The notes under the pieces are model-generated. The model was not told the DNA's origin, did no database searches, and saw nothing but the letters and a program-made list of their open reading frames with translations. From Desulfobacteraceae bacterium (GTDB taxonomy: Bacteria > Desulfobacterota > Desulfobulbia > Desulfobulbales > Desulfobulbaceae), in NCBI GenBank assembly GCA_022837185.1, contig JALHJD010000150.1:1-7170 (forward strand): a DNA stretch of 7,170 nucleotides, given 5' to 3'. The position numbers and the translations under genes are program-made. Positions 1 to 6,865 of this stretch are shown piece by piece. The first letter of the stretch is position 1. The number at the start of each line of letters is the position of its first letter.

Positions 1-741
1 CCTGTCATATGAGACATAAAGCTCGGATTTCTCTTCACAGCCCGGCTCGACAGGAGGTTTGGGAGCAAGTTTGGTACATTGCTTCGGCGGGGCGGATAAT
101 TCGTTGCTGATATACAACCTGCCGCTCTCCCCCATGCCGACAAACCGAAGCGGATAACCTGATCCTTCCGGCAGTCCTTCTGGATAAGGCGCCGCAAACT
201 GATACGGGAAACCGTCAAACACACCGTACTCGGCAAAATCTTTCCATGAGACGCCTCCGGACTCCATGCTCTCGACCTGGATCTTTACGGTCTGCAGGGC
301 TTCGGCAAGAGAGACATCCATCGCGATGACGGCGGGAGCGAGACTGCCTTCCGGGATACAACCCATTGCGGCAGTAAAGACCGGAGGATTGAAGAGAACG
401 GAATTCGAGTGATATTCAATGCCTGCCGCATCGACAATTTTTACCCTGACCGCCGCTATTTCTTCCGGAACAAGCGAAGAAGTGTCAAAAGCAAGCTCGA
501 TGGTCCCCTCCGGCGGATCAAGGATTTTTTCTGCGTCATGCCACTGCATGTGGGTCCTGTATTGAACGGTTGCGCTGTCAATATCGGTCCTGAGAGTCTC
601 AACCAGGCTGAGCCGATGAATGCCCGGCTGAAGCAAATCGATTGACAGCATATTGGCAGCGCACTGTCCCTGTTCGTCTTTCTCCAGAATGAGATAGCTG
701 CCGTCCCATCCGGAGAGGACAACCAGCTCCTCGGTCATCCT
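1..741 (-). other. Unassigned C-terminal stretch of the giant protein, cut by the window edge
   Basis: Residues 1981-2227 give no family I recognise. The text is beta-rich (strands such as GSYLILEKD, ATVQYRTHMQW and AVRVKIVD). Near the edge it becomes a linker with CTKLAPKPPVEPGCEEK, that is, two cysteines around a Pro/Lys-rich segment. A linker like this often separates modules, so at least one more domain probably follows outside the window. Confidence 0.6.
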
Positions 742-3700
742 GGCGTCAACAATGCTTCGATTTCCGGCCAGGTCCTCGGCAGTGAGCCGGTATGTCTTCC
801 CCACAGGAAAACCGATGGCGGGAGAAGTAACCGGGGAATATATCTGCACCACCGCCGGCAGTGGATCACCTGCCTCATCCCGTCTGATTTCGCCGTTGGG
901 GGTGGTTTCTGCCAGCAGATTCTCTCCGGCACTGAACGCATACCAATCCCCGGGGGCGTCCCCCTCTCCGTACGCCATCGTCCAGGACTTCAGATTCTTG
1001 TCCAGAGCGAGAGCGAAAAGCTCACCAGCCGGAGCCGGCCTGTTTCCACAGGCAAGTGGGGTGAATTCCAGCAGGGCATCCGGCGGAGTGGAGTCCACCT
1101 GAACGAAGAATTCATAATCGAAGATCCGGATGGAATAATAGCCGTCGGCAACAATGGCACCGGCCTCGTCCCGCCCGTCCCAGACTATGCCGTACTGCCC
1201 TGGCAGTGCATGATCCTGATCGAAAGTCCTGATCAACGATCCTCCCTGGTCATGGAGAGAAAGTTCCAGGTGGACCGGTTCATGGGCAATATACTGGAGG
1301 CTGACCGTATCCTTGACCCCGTCTCCGTTAGGCGACAGCAAGTCGCCGGTTTTGCGGATATCGGTGACGCTGAATTTTTTTCCCCAGGTGACCAGGCGCC
1401 TGTCCAGGCCTGTATTGCCGGCCAGATCGGTAACGGTCAGCCTGACCAGGAAAGAACCTTCATAGGGTGGAATCCAGGTTGCCATCACGTCATTGACCAC
1501 GGGCTTCTCAACGGAAGGAGTAATGATGTGCCAGTCATCCGGTGTTTTCCGGTCGGCATATTCAAGCATCCAGCCGGCAAAATTGAGATCTGCCGCCGTA
1601 CCCTGGAGGATTACCGCCGAATCCGTCTTCATCGGCCGCAGATCGGCGGTCAGATTCAGCAGGGAGCCATTGACGGTGACGGTCCCGTAGCGCCCGACCG
1701 TCCTGTCGTAAATCGCAGCATAGGAAATGTATCGACCGCCGGGGGAAAGCAGTAATTGATCCAACTGCCAGTGGGCCGGGAGATATGTTTTTTTCCCGGT
1801 TTCAAAATCGTAAGCAATCACTCCTTCAGGCGTGCCGGAATAATAAGCCAGGAAGGTTGTGTCATCCAGCCAGTTCCAGCGGACAACCTCCATGAATGCC
1901 CGCCGGTCACATTCGCCTTCCAGGGGGAGAATATTGAAAACCGAGGGCAGATCGGGATAATCCAGTTCCCAATCTATGAAGCAGGCGTAGTCGCCGATGA
2001 CCCTGATATCTGTTTCCCCGGTCTCCAGGTCATAGACTTCCAGCAGACCGTCGTAAAAGCTGTGCACCATACTGGTGCTGCCGGGAGACAGGGCAAAATT
2101 ACTCCACCAGTAATCCAGTATCGGCGCTTCCCGGCAGACTCCGTCGGCGCCGCAGATGGTGTAGGCAAGGTACGGATAGTTTGACCAATCGATCGCTGCC
2201 AGAAAATGCCCCGATTCCATGACCGGGGTATTATATTCCTCCCTTCCTGCCCGGATGCACTGCCGGGAGTCGTAGACGCCGTTGGGCATCTCCAGGTCCC
2301 GGCCGACGAGCAGCGGTTCGGCTCCGGAATCCAGGTCGACGATCCAGACGGTCTGCAGCCAGGAACCGCCCCCAAGATCACGCACCAGCAATCTGCCGTT
2401 GCTTAACCAGTTGATGAATGTCCCCTGGTCGCCGACCGGCATGACTTCCTGCAGGTTGCCGGCAAGGTCGGCAACAACAATCCGCCCGGATTCCGCGAAT
2501 GCGATCCGACTGCTGTCCGGCGACCAGTACAGCCCGTAATCGTCCCCCCGCTCAGCAGTCCACTCCGGGACAATTGCTGCCGTCTCCGTTCCGTTCTCCC
2601 GGATGATTGTAACAGCATGCCGGCCGGCAATCCGATCAAAGCTCTTGAAGGCGATATGCGATCCGTCCGGAGACCAGAATATATCGGTGATGATCTTCTG
2701 CTGCTCCCCGCTCCCCTCAAACGATGCGCGGAGGGCCAGATCCGATCCGAATCTGCTTACTGTCCACAGTTGGCTCGCTTCAATCTGCCCTGATGCCTTG
2801 TTGTACCGTTCCAGAATAAAAGCCAGGGTGACGCCGTCCCTGGCCAGGGAGAACCCGGGGTTGACCTGATCGGACGGAAAGAATTCGCTCCACCTGCGCG
2901 GATTGCAGTCGCTGCTGTTGGTCCTGAAGCGGTATCCTGTCTCTTCGCCGGAGTCGATATTCCACTCCCAGGGCACCAGCCGGACGATATTGCCGCCTGT
3001 CGGCGACATGGTATACAGCCCTGTAGAATAGGCGGGAATATCCTCGTTGGGCGTTGCCAGGTGAAACAGGATGCCGCTTTCGTCCGGGAGCCAGATCCAT
3101 CTGTTGTCCGCCAGGAACTGATGGATTTCGCTCTGATAAAGATACGGGCTGCCGATGGCCCGCAGCAGGGAGGAGCGGTTGGTGTCAACCGTCACCTGGA
3201 GGGTCGCGAGCACCGCTTCGCTCTCCGCACGGACCTGCAGTTGATACTGTCCATCGGCAACAACCCTGCCTTGGCCGTCAAGACCGTCCCAGGTCAGGGA
3301 CACATACGCTGTATCGATAAAATCGGGGCCGGAGAATTTCCTGACAACTTCCGCATCCTCATTCACCACGGCAACCGTCACATCCTGCGGCATTTCCAGG
3401 CGGCAGCCGAATTGGGCGGCGTCCTGCACGCCGTCCCCATTGGGGGAGATATAACTGTTCGACAGCCACAGGTCCGCGTTCTGAATCCCGATGCTCCGTA
3501 CCGCCCCGTTGTTTGACCTGTCCTGCTCTTGAATTGTCTGATTGGGATCAACGATAACCTCGATGGCGGCAATGCCGACCTTGCCCGTTGTATCAAATGG
3601 TGCGGAAGCGGTCTGCCAACCTTCGGCCGCAATTTCCCCGATCAGGACACTGCCGAGTACTTCATTGCCTGCCCGGAAAATCACCGGAATGTTTTCAGCG

Positions 3701-6681
3701 GCCTGCTCGCCGCTGTTGCGGACAACGGCCGACACCGTGACCTGCTCCCCCTCGTGCGGCGCTCCGGGATGAAAGGATATTTCGCTGCCGGTCACAAAAA
3801 GGTCGGGCAGGGCGAGAATCCTGAGGCCAGCAAAGGCGCTGTTATTGTTCTTGCTGATCTCTTCGACGGCATGCTGGGGATCCAGAACAGCACTGATCGT
3901 TCGTTTACCGGACACGGGAATATTCTCCCATGCAAGTATCGCCTCGGCGCTCCCGCCCGGTGCAACTTCAGGGACCATCACCGTTCCCAGGAGCGTATTG
4001 GCGCTTCCTCCCGCTTCGCTCTCATAAAAGTCCACCTGAACGCCCGTGGCCGGGGAAAAACCCCTGTTGCGGACAATGGCCTTGAGGAAGGCGGCGCCGC
4101 CCTCCAGGGCCGGGACCGGATCAAACGAAATATCGGTATGGGACAGCGAAAGGTCCGGTTTGTCGGAACCGTTGATATCAAGGGTGATGGTCGCCGTGTT
4201 GTTGTCTTCCGCTACCTCGGCAAAGGCATTGTGCGGATCGATGATGACGGAAAGCGGGATGCCGGCGCCGAAAATTTCCGGGACCCAGGTAAGGGAAAGG
4301 TTCACGGCCTGTCCGGCAGGCAGATCCACGGTCCGACCGGCCACCACCATGGGCCCGGCTCCCCGATCCACCGTCAGTTGCAGGGGGACGTCGAAGGCAT
4401 CCACCGTACCGTTGTTCCGGACGATGACGGAAACGGCAAGGGGGTCATAGACACTGCCGGCGGCTGGATCGGAGAAAATTTCCTCCGCCGAAACGGCAAA
4501 GTCGTAGGTGGATTCCGGATAGACGATGCGCAGCGCCGAGTTGTTCTGCTTGCTGGCCTCCCTGACCAGATCGTCCGGATCAACGACCACAAAATAATGA
4601 TGCGGGCGGCCGTCGGTGATCGAGGTATCGAAAACGATCGTTTCCGAGGAATTGCCGGCCACGGCAATCATCTTTCGGCCGATCAATCCCGCCTCGCTTG
4701 CCGCACCCTCGTACAGGACAACCTCTGCTTCCCCCACCTCGGACATCCCGGAGTTCCGGACTGTTACGGAAAGACGCAGGTCAGCGGGCAGCAGGGAGAC
4801 CGGATCGGGAACAGGAATAATTTCCTCCGTACTGACCGACAGGTCCGGCTCGCGGGTCGCGCTCCAGACAGCCTTCACCGCCAGCGCGGTCTGATAGGGA
4901 CTGGCCAGCCAACCACCGTCCTGGCCCTGCCGGTCAAGGATATACTTGAGAGCCTTGCCGGCTGCCGGCGATGCAATCCCCATCTTCTTCAAGGCCAGAA
5001 GGGTCTGGGCGGTGGCGTAGACAGTGCTGGGGCTGTCACCGAAGCCCCCGTCCGGGTTCTGCCTGGCGTACACCCAGGTCAACGCGTTGCCCAGCGGGCG
5101 GTCCAACTGATTTTGTTCCCTGAACGGAAGCAATGCCGCCATGACCTCGATCGTTGCCTGGATCGTGCTCCGGCCGCCGGGGCCCCAGCCGCCGTCACCA
5201 TTCTGCCCGGCCAGCAGATAGGATACGGCGGGCGCGCTCACTGCGGCAACCCCGCCTCCGGCCGCTGTTATTGCCTGCAGCGCCAGGGCTGTGTCAGCGG
5301 GATTGCTTTCATAGTTCCTGTTATTTCCCCAGCCGCCGTCTGGATTCTGCCTTGCCAGCATATCAGCCGTCAGGTCCGGGGCATCGGAACCTGAACTGCC
5401 CAGCAGTTTGATCTTCCTGGCCAGATAATCGAGATTTGCCGTTTCGCCTGCTGCAAGCCAGCCCATGCCCCTGGCGCTCGCTTCTACGGCTTCCGGAAAA
5501 TCCGCCAGAGCCTCCAGTACCGCCGCCGTATCTCTGCCCGCCGTCAGCGAACTATCCTGCCATGAGCCGTCCGGCTGCTGGTTTTGTAGCAGCCAGGCCA
5601 CCCCTTCATTGATTTCCGCGGGCGTGCTTCTCGGGTCAATGACGGGAGCAACCGGACCGGGATTTGCCGGAAGATCATGGGGCAGAGAATCGTCCACCAC
5701 AACCTTTCCCCTGCCGTTTGTCAGCCCGGAAAACCACATGACCCAGCTTGTGATGATGGTACGGACAGCCTGGAGATCGGCTTCGGAATAGGTGCCCGGC
5801 CTGGTCAGATACAGGCAGCCCATCCTGAACGCTTTGCGGGCATCTGCGACGCCGGGTATCCGCTCACCCCCGGCGGCGATGATCTGGTCAATCGAGACAT
5901 ACTGCGGCGTGCCATCTATGGTGACGCCCGCTTGCGGCAGCCGCTCGGGATCAACATCCGGATTGTCGATCAGGAGCATGGGAGGCACTTCGCTTTTATC
6001 AAGCATTCCCATGAGATACATATCGAGCGGACTGAAATATCTTCTTCCGGCAAGGGAAGTAAAAGTACCATTGCCGTTGTCCACCCACTGATTCCCGTAT
6101 TCCAGTGATCCCCCTGTATCGAGCAGAAAGCTCCAATGATGTCCCTCCCTGCCCAGCAGATCGTCGCTGATGGAGTTGTCATCGCTCCTGAAGGTTACCT
6201 CGGCGGCCCAGCGATGGAGCAGTTCATGACTGAGTATTCCCATGGTTTCCGAGAAAGCTGGATCAAGGGGGTCGGAAGCCAGGGAGTTGATATTCCCCAT
6301 GTCGATAATCCCCTGCAGCCTGCCGTCACTGCCGTAAAGGGATGTATTGTCAAACAGCTCCTTGCCGATCCCCTGCACATCGTTTTTTACCTCATGATAA
6401 AAGGCGACGGCTTCCTCCTGGGGCATGCGGAAATCAAAATTAGTGAAAATCACCAGGAAGTCATAGTCATCGGGATGGTTTGCATAAAATTCCCTGGCGA
6501 CTGCCTGGCGGGCTGATGCGTTGGGCAGGCCGCCGGTCAGTTCGGCGTCATAATCGCCCGTGACTTCATAAACGGCGATATCAGGGATTCCCAGACGGGA
6601 AACGATGGTTAAATCGGCACATTCGGCCCAGGGCACAAAAAAACAGAATACCAGCGCAAGAGCACATAACTGCTTTGTCAA
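1..6681 (-). CDS. Giant secreted multidomain protein: zincin-like, toroid repeats, CARDB, SPNGDG and beta-propeller (3' end outside window)
   Basis: The frame is open for 2227 codons from a TTG at 6679-6681 to base 1 without a stop, so the C-terminus is missing. TTG was chosen because a Shine-Dalgarno GGGGGAG sits 5 nt upstream, a signal peptide follows at once, and the frame has a TGA 14 codons upstream with no ATG or GTG between. Visible order: signal peptide (1-22), zincin-like region with HELLH at 152-156, QxxDGG(W/F) repeats (357-608), four CARDB-like domains (612-1068), SPNGDG domain (1069-1166), beta-propeller (about 1170-1660), Ig-like (1667-1762), second SPNGDG domain (1776-1862), second Ig-like (1866-1980), and an unassigned tail. 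The protein is inferred to be exported and to work at the surface or outside the cell, in binding or degrading an external polymer or protein. Substrate and phenotype cannot be read from the sequence. There is no frameshift or internal stop. I recognise the modules but not a named gene. Confidence 0.93.
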   Translation of the reverse strand, partial: MTKQLCALALVFCFFVPWAECADLTIVSRLGIPDIAVYEVTGDYDAELTGGLPNASARQAVAREFYANHPDDYDFLVIFTNFDFRMPQEEAVAFYHEVKNDVQGIGKELFDNTSLYGSDGRLQGIIDMGNINSLASDPLDPAFSETMGILSHELLHRWAAEVTFRSDDNSISDDLLGREGHHWSFLLDTGGSLEYGNQWVDNGNGTFTSLAGRRYFSPLDMYLMGMLDKSEVPPMLLIDNPDVDPERLPQAGVTIDGTPQYVSIDQIIAAGGERIPGVADARKAFRMGCLYLTRPGTYSEADLQAVRTIITSWVMWFSGLTNGRGKVVVDDSLPHDLPANPGPVAPVIDPRSTPAEINEGVAWLLQNQQPDGSWQDSSLTAGRDTAAVLEALADFPEAVEASARGMGWLAAGETANLDYLARKIKLLGSSGSDAPDLTADMLARQNPDGGWGNNRNYESNPADTALALQAITAAGGGVAAVSAPAVSYLLAGQNGDGGWGPGGRSTIQATIEVMAALLPFREQNQLDRPLGNALTWVYARQNPDGGFGDSPSTVYATAQTLLALKKMGIASPAAGKALKYILDRQGQDGGWLASPYQTALAVKAVWSATREPDLSVSTEEIIPVPDPVSLLPADLRLSVTVRNSGMSEVGEAEVVLYEGAASEAGLIGRKMIAVAGNSSETIVFDTSITDGRPHHYFVVVDPDDLVREASKQNNSALRIVYPESTYDFAVSAEEIFSDPAAGSVYDPLAVSVIVRNNGTVDAFDVPLQLTVDRGAGPMVVAGRTVDLPAGQAVNLSLTWVPEIFGAGIPLSVIIDPHNAFAEVAEDNNTATITLDINGSDKPDLSLSHTDISFDPVPALEGGAAFLKAIVRNRGFSPATGVQVDFYESEAGGSANTLLGTVMVPEVAPGGSAEAILAWENIPVSGKRTISAVLDPQHAVEEISKNNNSAFAGLRILALPDLFVTGSEISFHPGAPHEGEQVTVSAVVRNSGEQAAENIPVIFRAGNEVLGSVLIGEIAAEGWQTASAPFDTTGKVGIAAIEVIVDPNQTIQEQDRSNNGAVRSIGIQNADLWLSNSYISPNGDGVQDAAQFGCRLEMPQDVTVAVVNEDAEVVRKFSGPDFIDTAYVSLTWDGLDGQGRVVADGQYQLQVRAESEAVLATLQVTVDTNRSSLLRAIGSPYLYQSEIHQFLADNRWIWLPDESGILFHLATPNEDIPAYSTGLYTMSPTGGNIVRLVPWEWNIDSGEETGYRFRTNSSDCNPRRWSEFFPSDQVNPGFSLARDGVTLAFILERYNKASGQIEASQLWTVSRFGSDLALRASFEGSGEQQKIITDIFWSPDGSHIAFKSFDRIAGRHAVTIIRENGTETAAIVPEWTAERGDDYGLYWSPDSSRIAFAESGRIVVADLAGNLQEVMPVGDQGTFINWLSNGRLLVRDLGGGSWLQTVWIVDLDSGAEPLLVGRDLEMPNGVYDSRQCIRAGREEYNTPVMESGHFLAAIDWSNYPYLAYTICGADGVCREAPILDYWWSNFALSPGSTSMVHSFYDGLLEVYDLETGETDIRVIGDYACFIDWELDYPDLPSVFNILPLEGECDRRAFMEVVRWNWLDDTTFLAYYSGTPEGVIAYDFETGKKTYLPAHWQLDQLLLSPGGRYISYAAIYDRTVGRYGTVTVNGSLLNLTADLRPMKTDSAVILQGTAADLNFAGWMLEYADRKTPDDWHIITPSVEKPVVNDVMATWIPPYEGSFLVRLTVTDLAGNTGLDRRLVTWGKKFSVTDIRKTGDLLSPNGDGVKDTVSLQYIAHEPVHLELSLHDQGGSLIRTFDQDHALPGQYGIVWDGRDEAGAIVADGYYSIRIFDYEFFVQVDSTPPDALLEFTPLACGNRPAPAGELFALALDKNLKSWTMAYGEGDAPGDWYAFSAGENLLAETTPNGEIRRDEAGDPLPAVVQIYSPVTSPAIGFPVGKTYRLTAEDLAGNRSIVDARMTEELVVLSGWDGSYLILEKDEQGQCAANMLSIDLLQPGIHRLSLVETLRTDIDSATVQYRTHMQWHDAEKILDPPEGTIELAFDTSSLVPEEIAAVRVKIVDAAGIEYHSNSVLFNPPVFTAAMGCIPEGSLAPAVIAMDVSLAEALQTVKIQVESMESGGVSWKDFAEYGVFDGFPYQFAAPYPEGLPEGSGYPLRFVGMGESGRLYISNELSAPPKQCTKLAPKPPVEPGCEEKSELYVSYDR
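742..1086 (-). repeat. Ig-like domain B (diverged copy of domain A)
   Basis: Residues about 1866-1980 include LKSWTMAYGEG (Trp1900), a GDWYAF strand and YRLTAEDLAGN (Asn1974). The same landmarks appear in domain A (W-x3-Y, then D-W, then LTxxDLAGN), but this copy has a longer insertion between the DW strand and the final strand. Confidence 0.55.
1096..1356 (-). other. FlgD-like Ig domain 2 (SPNGDG)
   Basis: Residues about 1776-1862 contain LLSPNGDGVKDTV (SPNGDG 1783-1788), then IVWDGRDEAGAIVADGYY with Trp1834 and the final strand FFVQVDS. It matches the first SPNGDG domain in order and spacing (SPNGDG to WDG about 46-47 residues in both), showing that the module is used twice, on either side of the propeller. 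Confidence 0.82.
1396..1683 (-). repeat. Ig-like domain A (W..EY...LAGN type)
   Basis: Residues about 1667-1762 read as a beta domain with ILQGTAADLNFAGWMLEY (Trp1704), a DDWHII strand, and a closing VRLTVTDLAGN (Asn1756). A diverged copy lies at about 1866-1980, so this is one unit of an internal duplication around the second SPNGDG domain. The Ig-like label rests on this recurrent motif and on context, not on a named profile. Confidence 0.6.
1687..3174 (-). other. TolB/WD40-like beta-propeller region
   Basis: Residues about 1170-1660 contain PD40/WD40-like blade motifs: LYTMSPTGGN near 1226, FWSPDGSHIAFKS with Trp1336, YWSPDSSRIAFAE with Trp1386, LSPGSTSMVHS with Ser1532 and LSPGGRYISYAA with Ser1646. 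Between them are strands such as TVWIVDLDSG and LEVYDLETGE, the fourth strands of blades. The length of about 490 residues is long for one seven-bladed propeller and includes insertions. Several cysteines (in SSDCNP, RQCIR, TICGADGVC, GDYACF, EGECD) may form disulfides, in keeping with export. Propellers of this kind bind proteins or glycans; the partner is unknown. Confidence 0.78.
3184..3477 (-). other. FlgD-like Ig domain 1 (SPNGDG)
   Basis: Residues 1069-1166 contain SPNGDGVQD (1079 onwards), then LTWDGLDGQG with Trp1131 and VVADGQYQLQVRA. The SPNGDG...WDGxDxxGxxVxxGxY pattern is typical of the FlgD-like Ig fold (PF13860 type) found in exported bacterial proteins. The aspartates suggest a calcium site, which is inference. 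It joins the CARDB array to the propeller. Confidence 0.82.
3478..4848 (-). repeat. Four tandem CARDB-type beta-sandwich domains
   Basis: Residues 612-1068 are four units starting at Pro612 (PDLSVS), Tyr726 (YDFAVS), Pro842 (PDLSLS) and Pro959 (PDLFVT), at a period of 114-117 residues. Each has a VRNxG strand (VRNSG, VRNNG, VRNRG, VRNSG), a central L/A-x-W or similar strand, a VDP-type turn (VVVDP, VIIDP, AVLDP, VIVDP) and a closing E-x-x-x-x-NN motif (NN at 713, 827, 945 and 1057). This is the CARDB (cell adhesion related domain in bacteria, PF07705) pattern. The domains are thought to be adhesive or spacer beta-sandwiches. Here they form a stalk between the toroid and the propeller. Confidence 0.88.
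4858..5613 (-). repeat. Prenyltransferase / squalene-cyclase-like QxxDGG(W/F) toroid repeats
   Basis: Residues 357-608 carry five copies of the terpenoid-cyclase QW-type motif: QQPDGSW ending at Trp374, QNPDGGWG with Trp451, QNGDGGWG with Trp499, QNPDGGFG with Phe547 and QGQDGGW with Trp591. Spacings are 77, 48, 48 and 44 residues; a helical stretch between the first two may hide a degenerate unit. Helices such as TALALQAI and TAQTLLALKKMG alternate with the motifs, as in the alpha/alpha toroid. No DxDD cyclase acid motif is seen and the protein is exported, so a structural or ligand-binding role is more likely than terpene cyclisation. The same fold occurs in alpha-macroglobulin-type and other secreted proteins. 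Confidence 0.85.
5677..6615 (-). other. Zincin-like metallopeptidase region (HELLH)
   Basis: Residues about 23-335 form the N-terminal globular part. His152-Glu153-Leu-Leu-His156 is an HExxH motif in the context SHELLHRW, preceded by a segment with NDVQGIG and GRLQGIIDMGN. After it come GREGHHWSF (Glu179, His181, His182), then GSLEYGNQW, then YFSPLDMYLMGM (215-226) with EVPP shortly after. I recall the same series of blocks (HExxH-R-W, HWS, SPLDxYLMG) from the N-termini of other large secreted bacterial proteins, so this looks like an established though poorly characterised family. Family logic: the two HExxH histidines bind zinc and Glu153 activates water. The third ligand could be Glu179, His181 or His182. 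Proteolysis is inferred; an inactive binding domain is possible. Confidence 0.7.
6616..6681 (-). other. N-terminal signal peptide of the giant protein
   Basis: Residues 1-22 read MTKQLCALALVFCFFVPWAE followed by CA. This is a short basic start (Lys3), a hydrophobic core of about 12 residues (6-17) and a polar stretch before Asp23. That is the layout of a Sec signal peptide. Cleavage is likely after Ala19 or Ala22; the exact site is uncertain because Glu20 is unusual at -3 for the Ala22 site. There is no convincing lipobox, since the Cys at 21 lacks a Leu/Val three positions before it, so a lipoprotein is less likely. Confidence 0.8.
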
Positions 6682-6686
6682 AACGG

Positions 6687-6693
6687 CTCCCCC
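6687..6693 (-). promoter_or_regulatory. Ribosome-binding site for the giant gene
   Basis: On the minus strand GGGGGAG ends 5 nt before the TTG start. It decides the start, since no ATG or GTG exists in this frame between the upstream TGA and the TTG. A second strong Shine-Dalgarno, AGGAGG, lies at 6725-6730 but serves no start in this frame. Confidence 0.75.
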
Positions 6694-6780
6694 ATTATGC
6701 CCGGCATCGCTCCAATTTTCTCATCCTCCTGTCAGCGGGAAAAACAAGCATCTTGCCAACAAGGCCGGCTATACAGACGC

Positions 6781-6815
6781 ATTATATAATTATATAAAAT
6801 ACAGCATAATTTCAA
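6781..6815 (-). promoter_or_regulatory. Candidate sigma70-type promoter of the giant gene, with 16-bp palindrome
   Basis: On the minus strand TTGAAA (6810-6815, 5 of 6 to consensus) precedes a perfect TATAAT (6789-6794) with a spacing of 15 bp, shorter than the usual 17. A second TATAAT lies at 6781-6786 but has no good -35. Both TATAAT boxes overlap a perfect 16-bp palindrome, TTATATAATTATATAA, at 6782-6797. The island 6781-6850 has only 10 G/C in 70 bases. The resulting leader would be about 100 nt. AT-rich DNA gives such boxes by chance, so this is a candidate only. Confidence 0.4.
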
Positions 6816-6865
6816 ACTATATTGGTTATTTTTTTTATTTTCACATGAAATCAGTATATTGGCTG

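Noticed and set aside
1210..2184. Plus-strand frames 1210-1755 and 1756-2184 in a row, suggestive of two small genes
   Set aside because: They are in the same antisense register as the large shadow frame and face the propeller and Ig-like coding. The products have no recognisable motifs.
3478..4848. CRISPR array or DNA-level tandem repeat
   Set aside because: The periodicity of about 350 bp is at protein level (CARDB units). The DNA of the units is diverged, sharing only short blocks such as the VRNxG codons.
3529..5394. 621-codon plus-strand open frame
   Set aside because: It lies antisense to the toroid and CARDB parts in exact codon register, so each of its codons is the reverse complement of a sense codon. 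It stays open simply because the sense gene uses no TTA, CTA or TCA codons there, as expected of GC-rich coding. Its translation is rich in Arg, Gly and His with no domain, and there is no convincing RBS.
4858..5613. Squalene-hopene cyclase or protein prenyltransferase enzyme
   Set aside because: The region has only the structural QW-type repeats, no DxDD motif, is too short for a cyclase, and sits inside an exported multidomain protein.
5677..6516. Plus-strand frames 5677-6108 and 6136-6516
   Set aside because: Both are antisense to the zincin-like region, which has strong protein-level motifs (HELLH, SPLDMYLMGM) on the minus strand.
6613..6624. Lipoprotein signal (Cys21 near the end of the signal peptide)
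   Set aside because: The residues before Cys21 are W-A-E, not an L-x-x lipobox with small residues at -1, so a signal peptidase I substrate is more likely.
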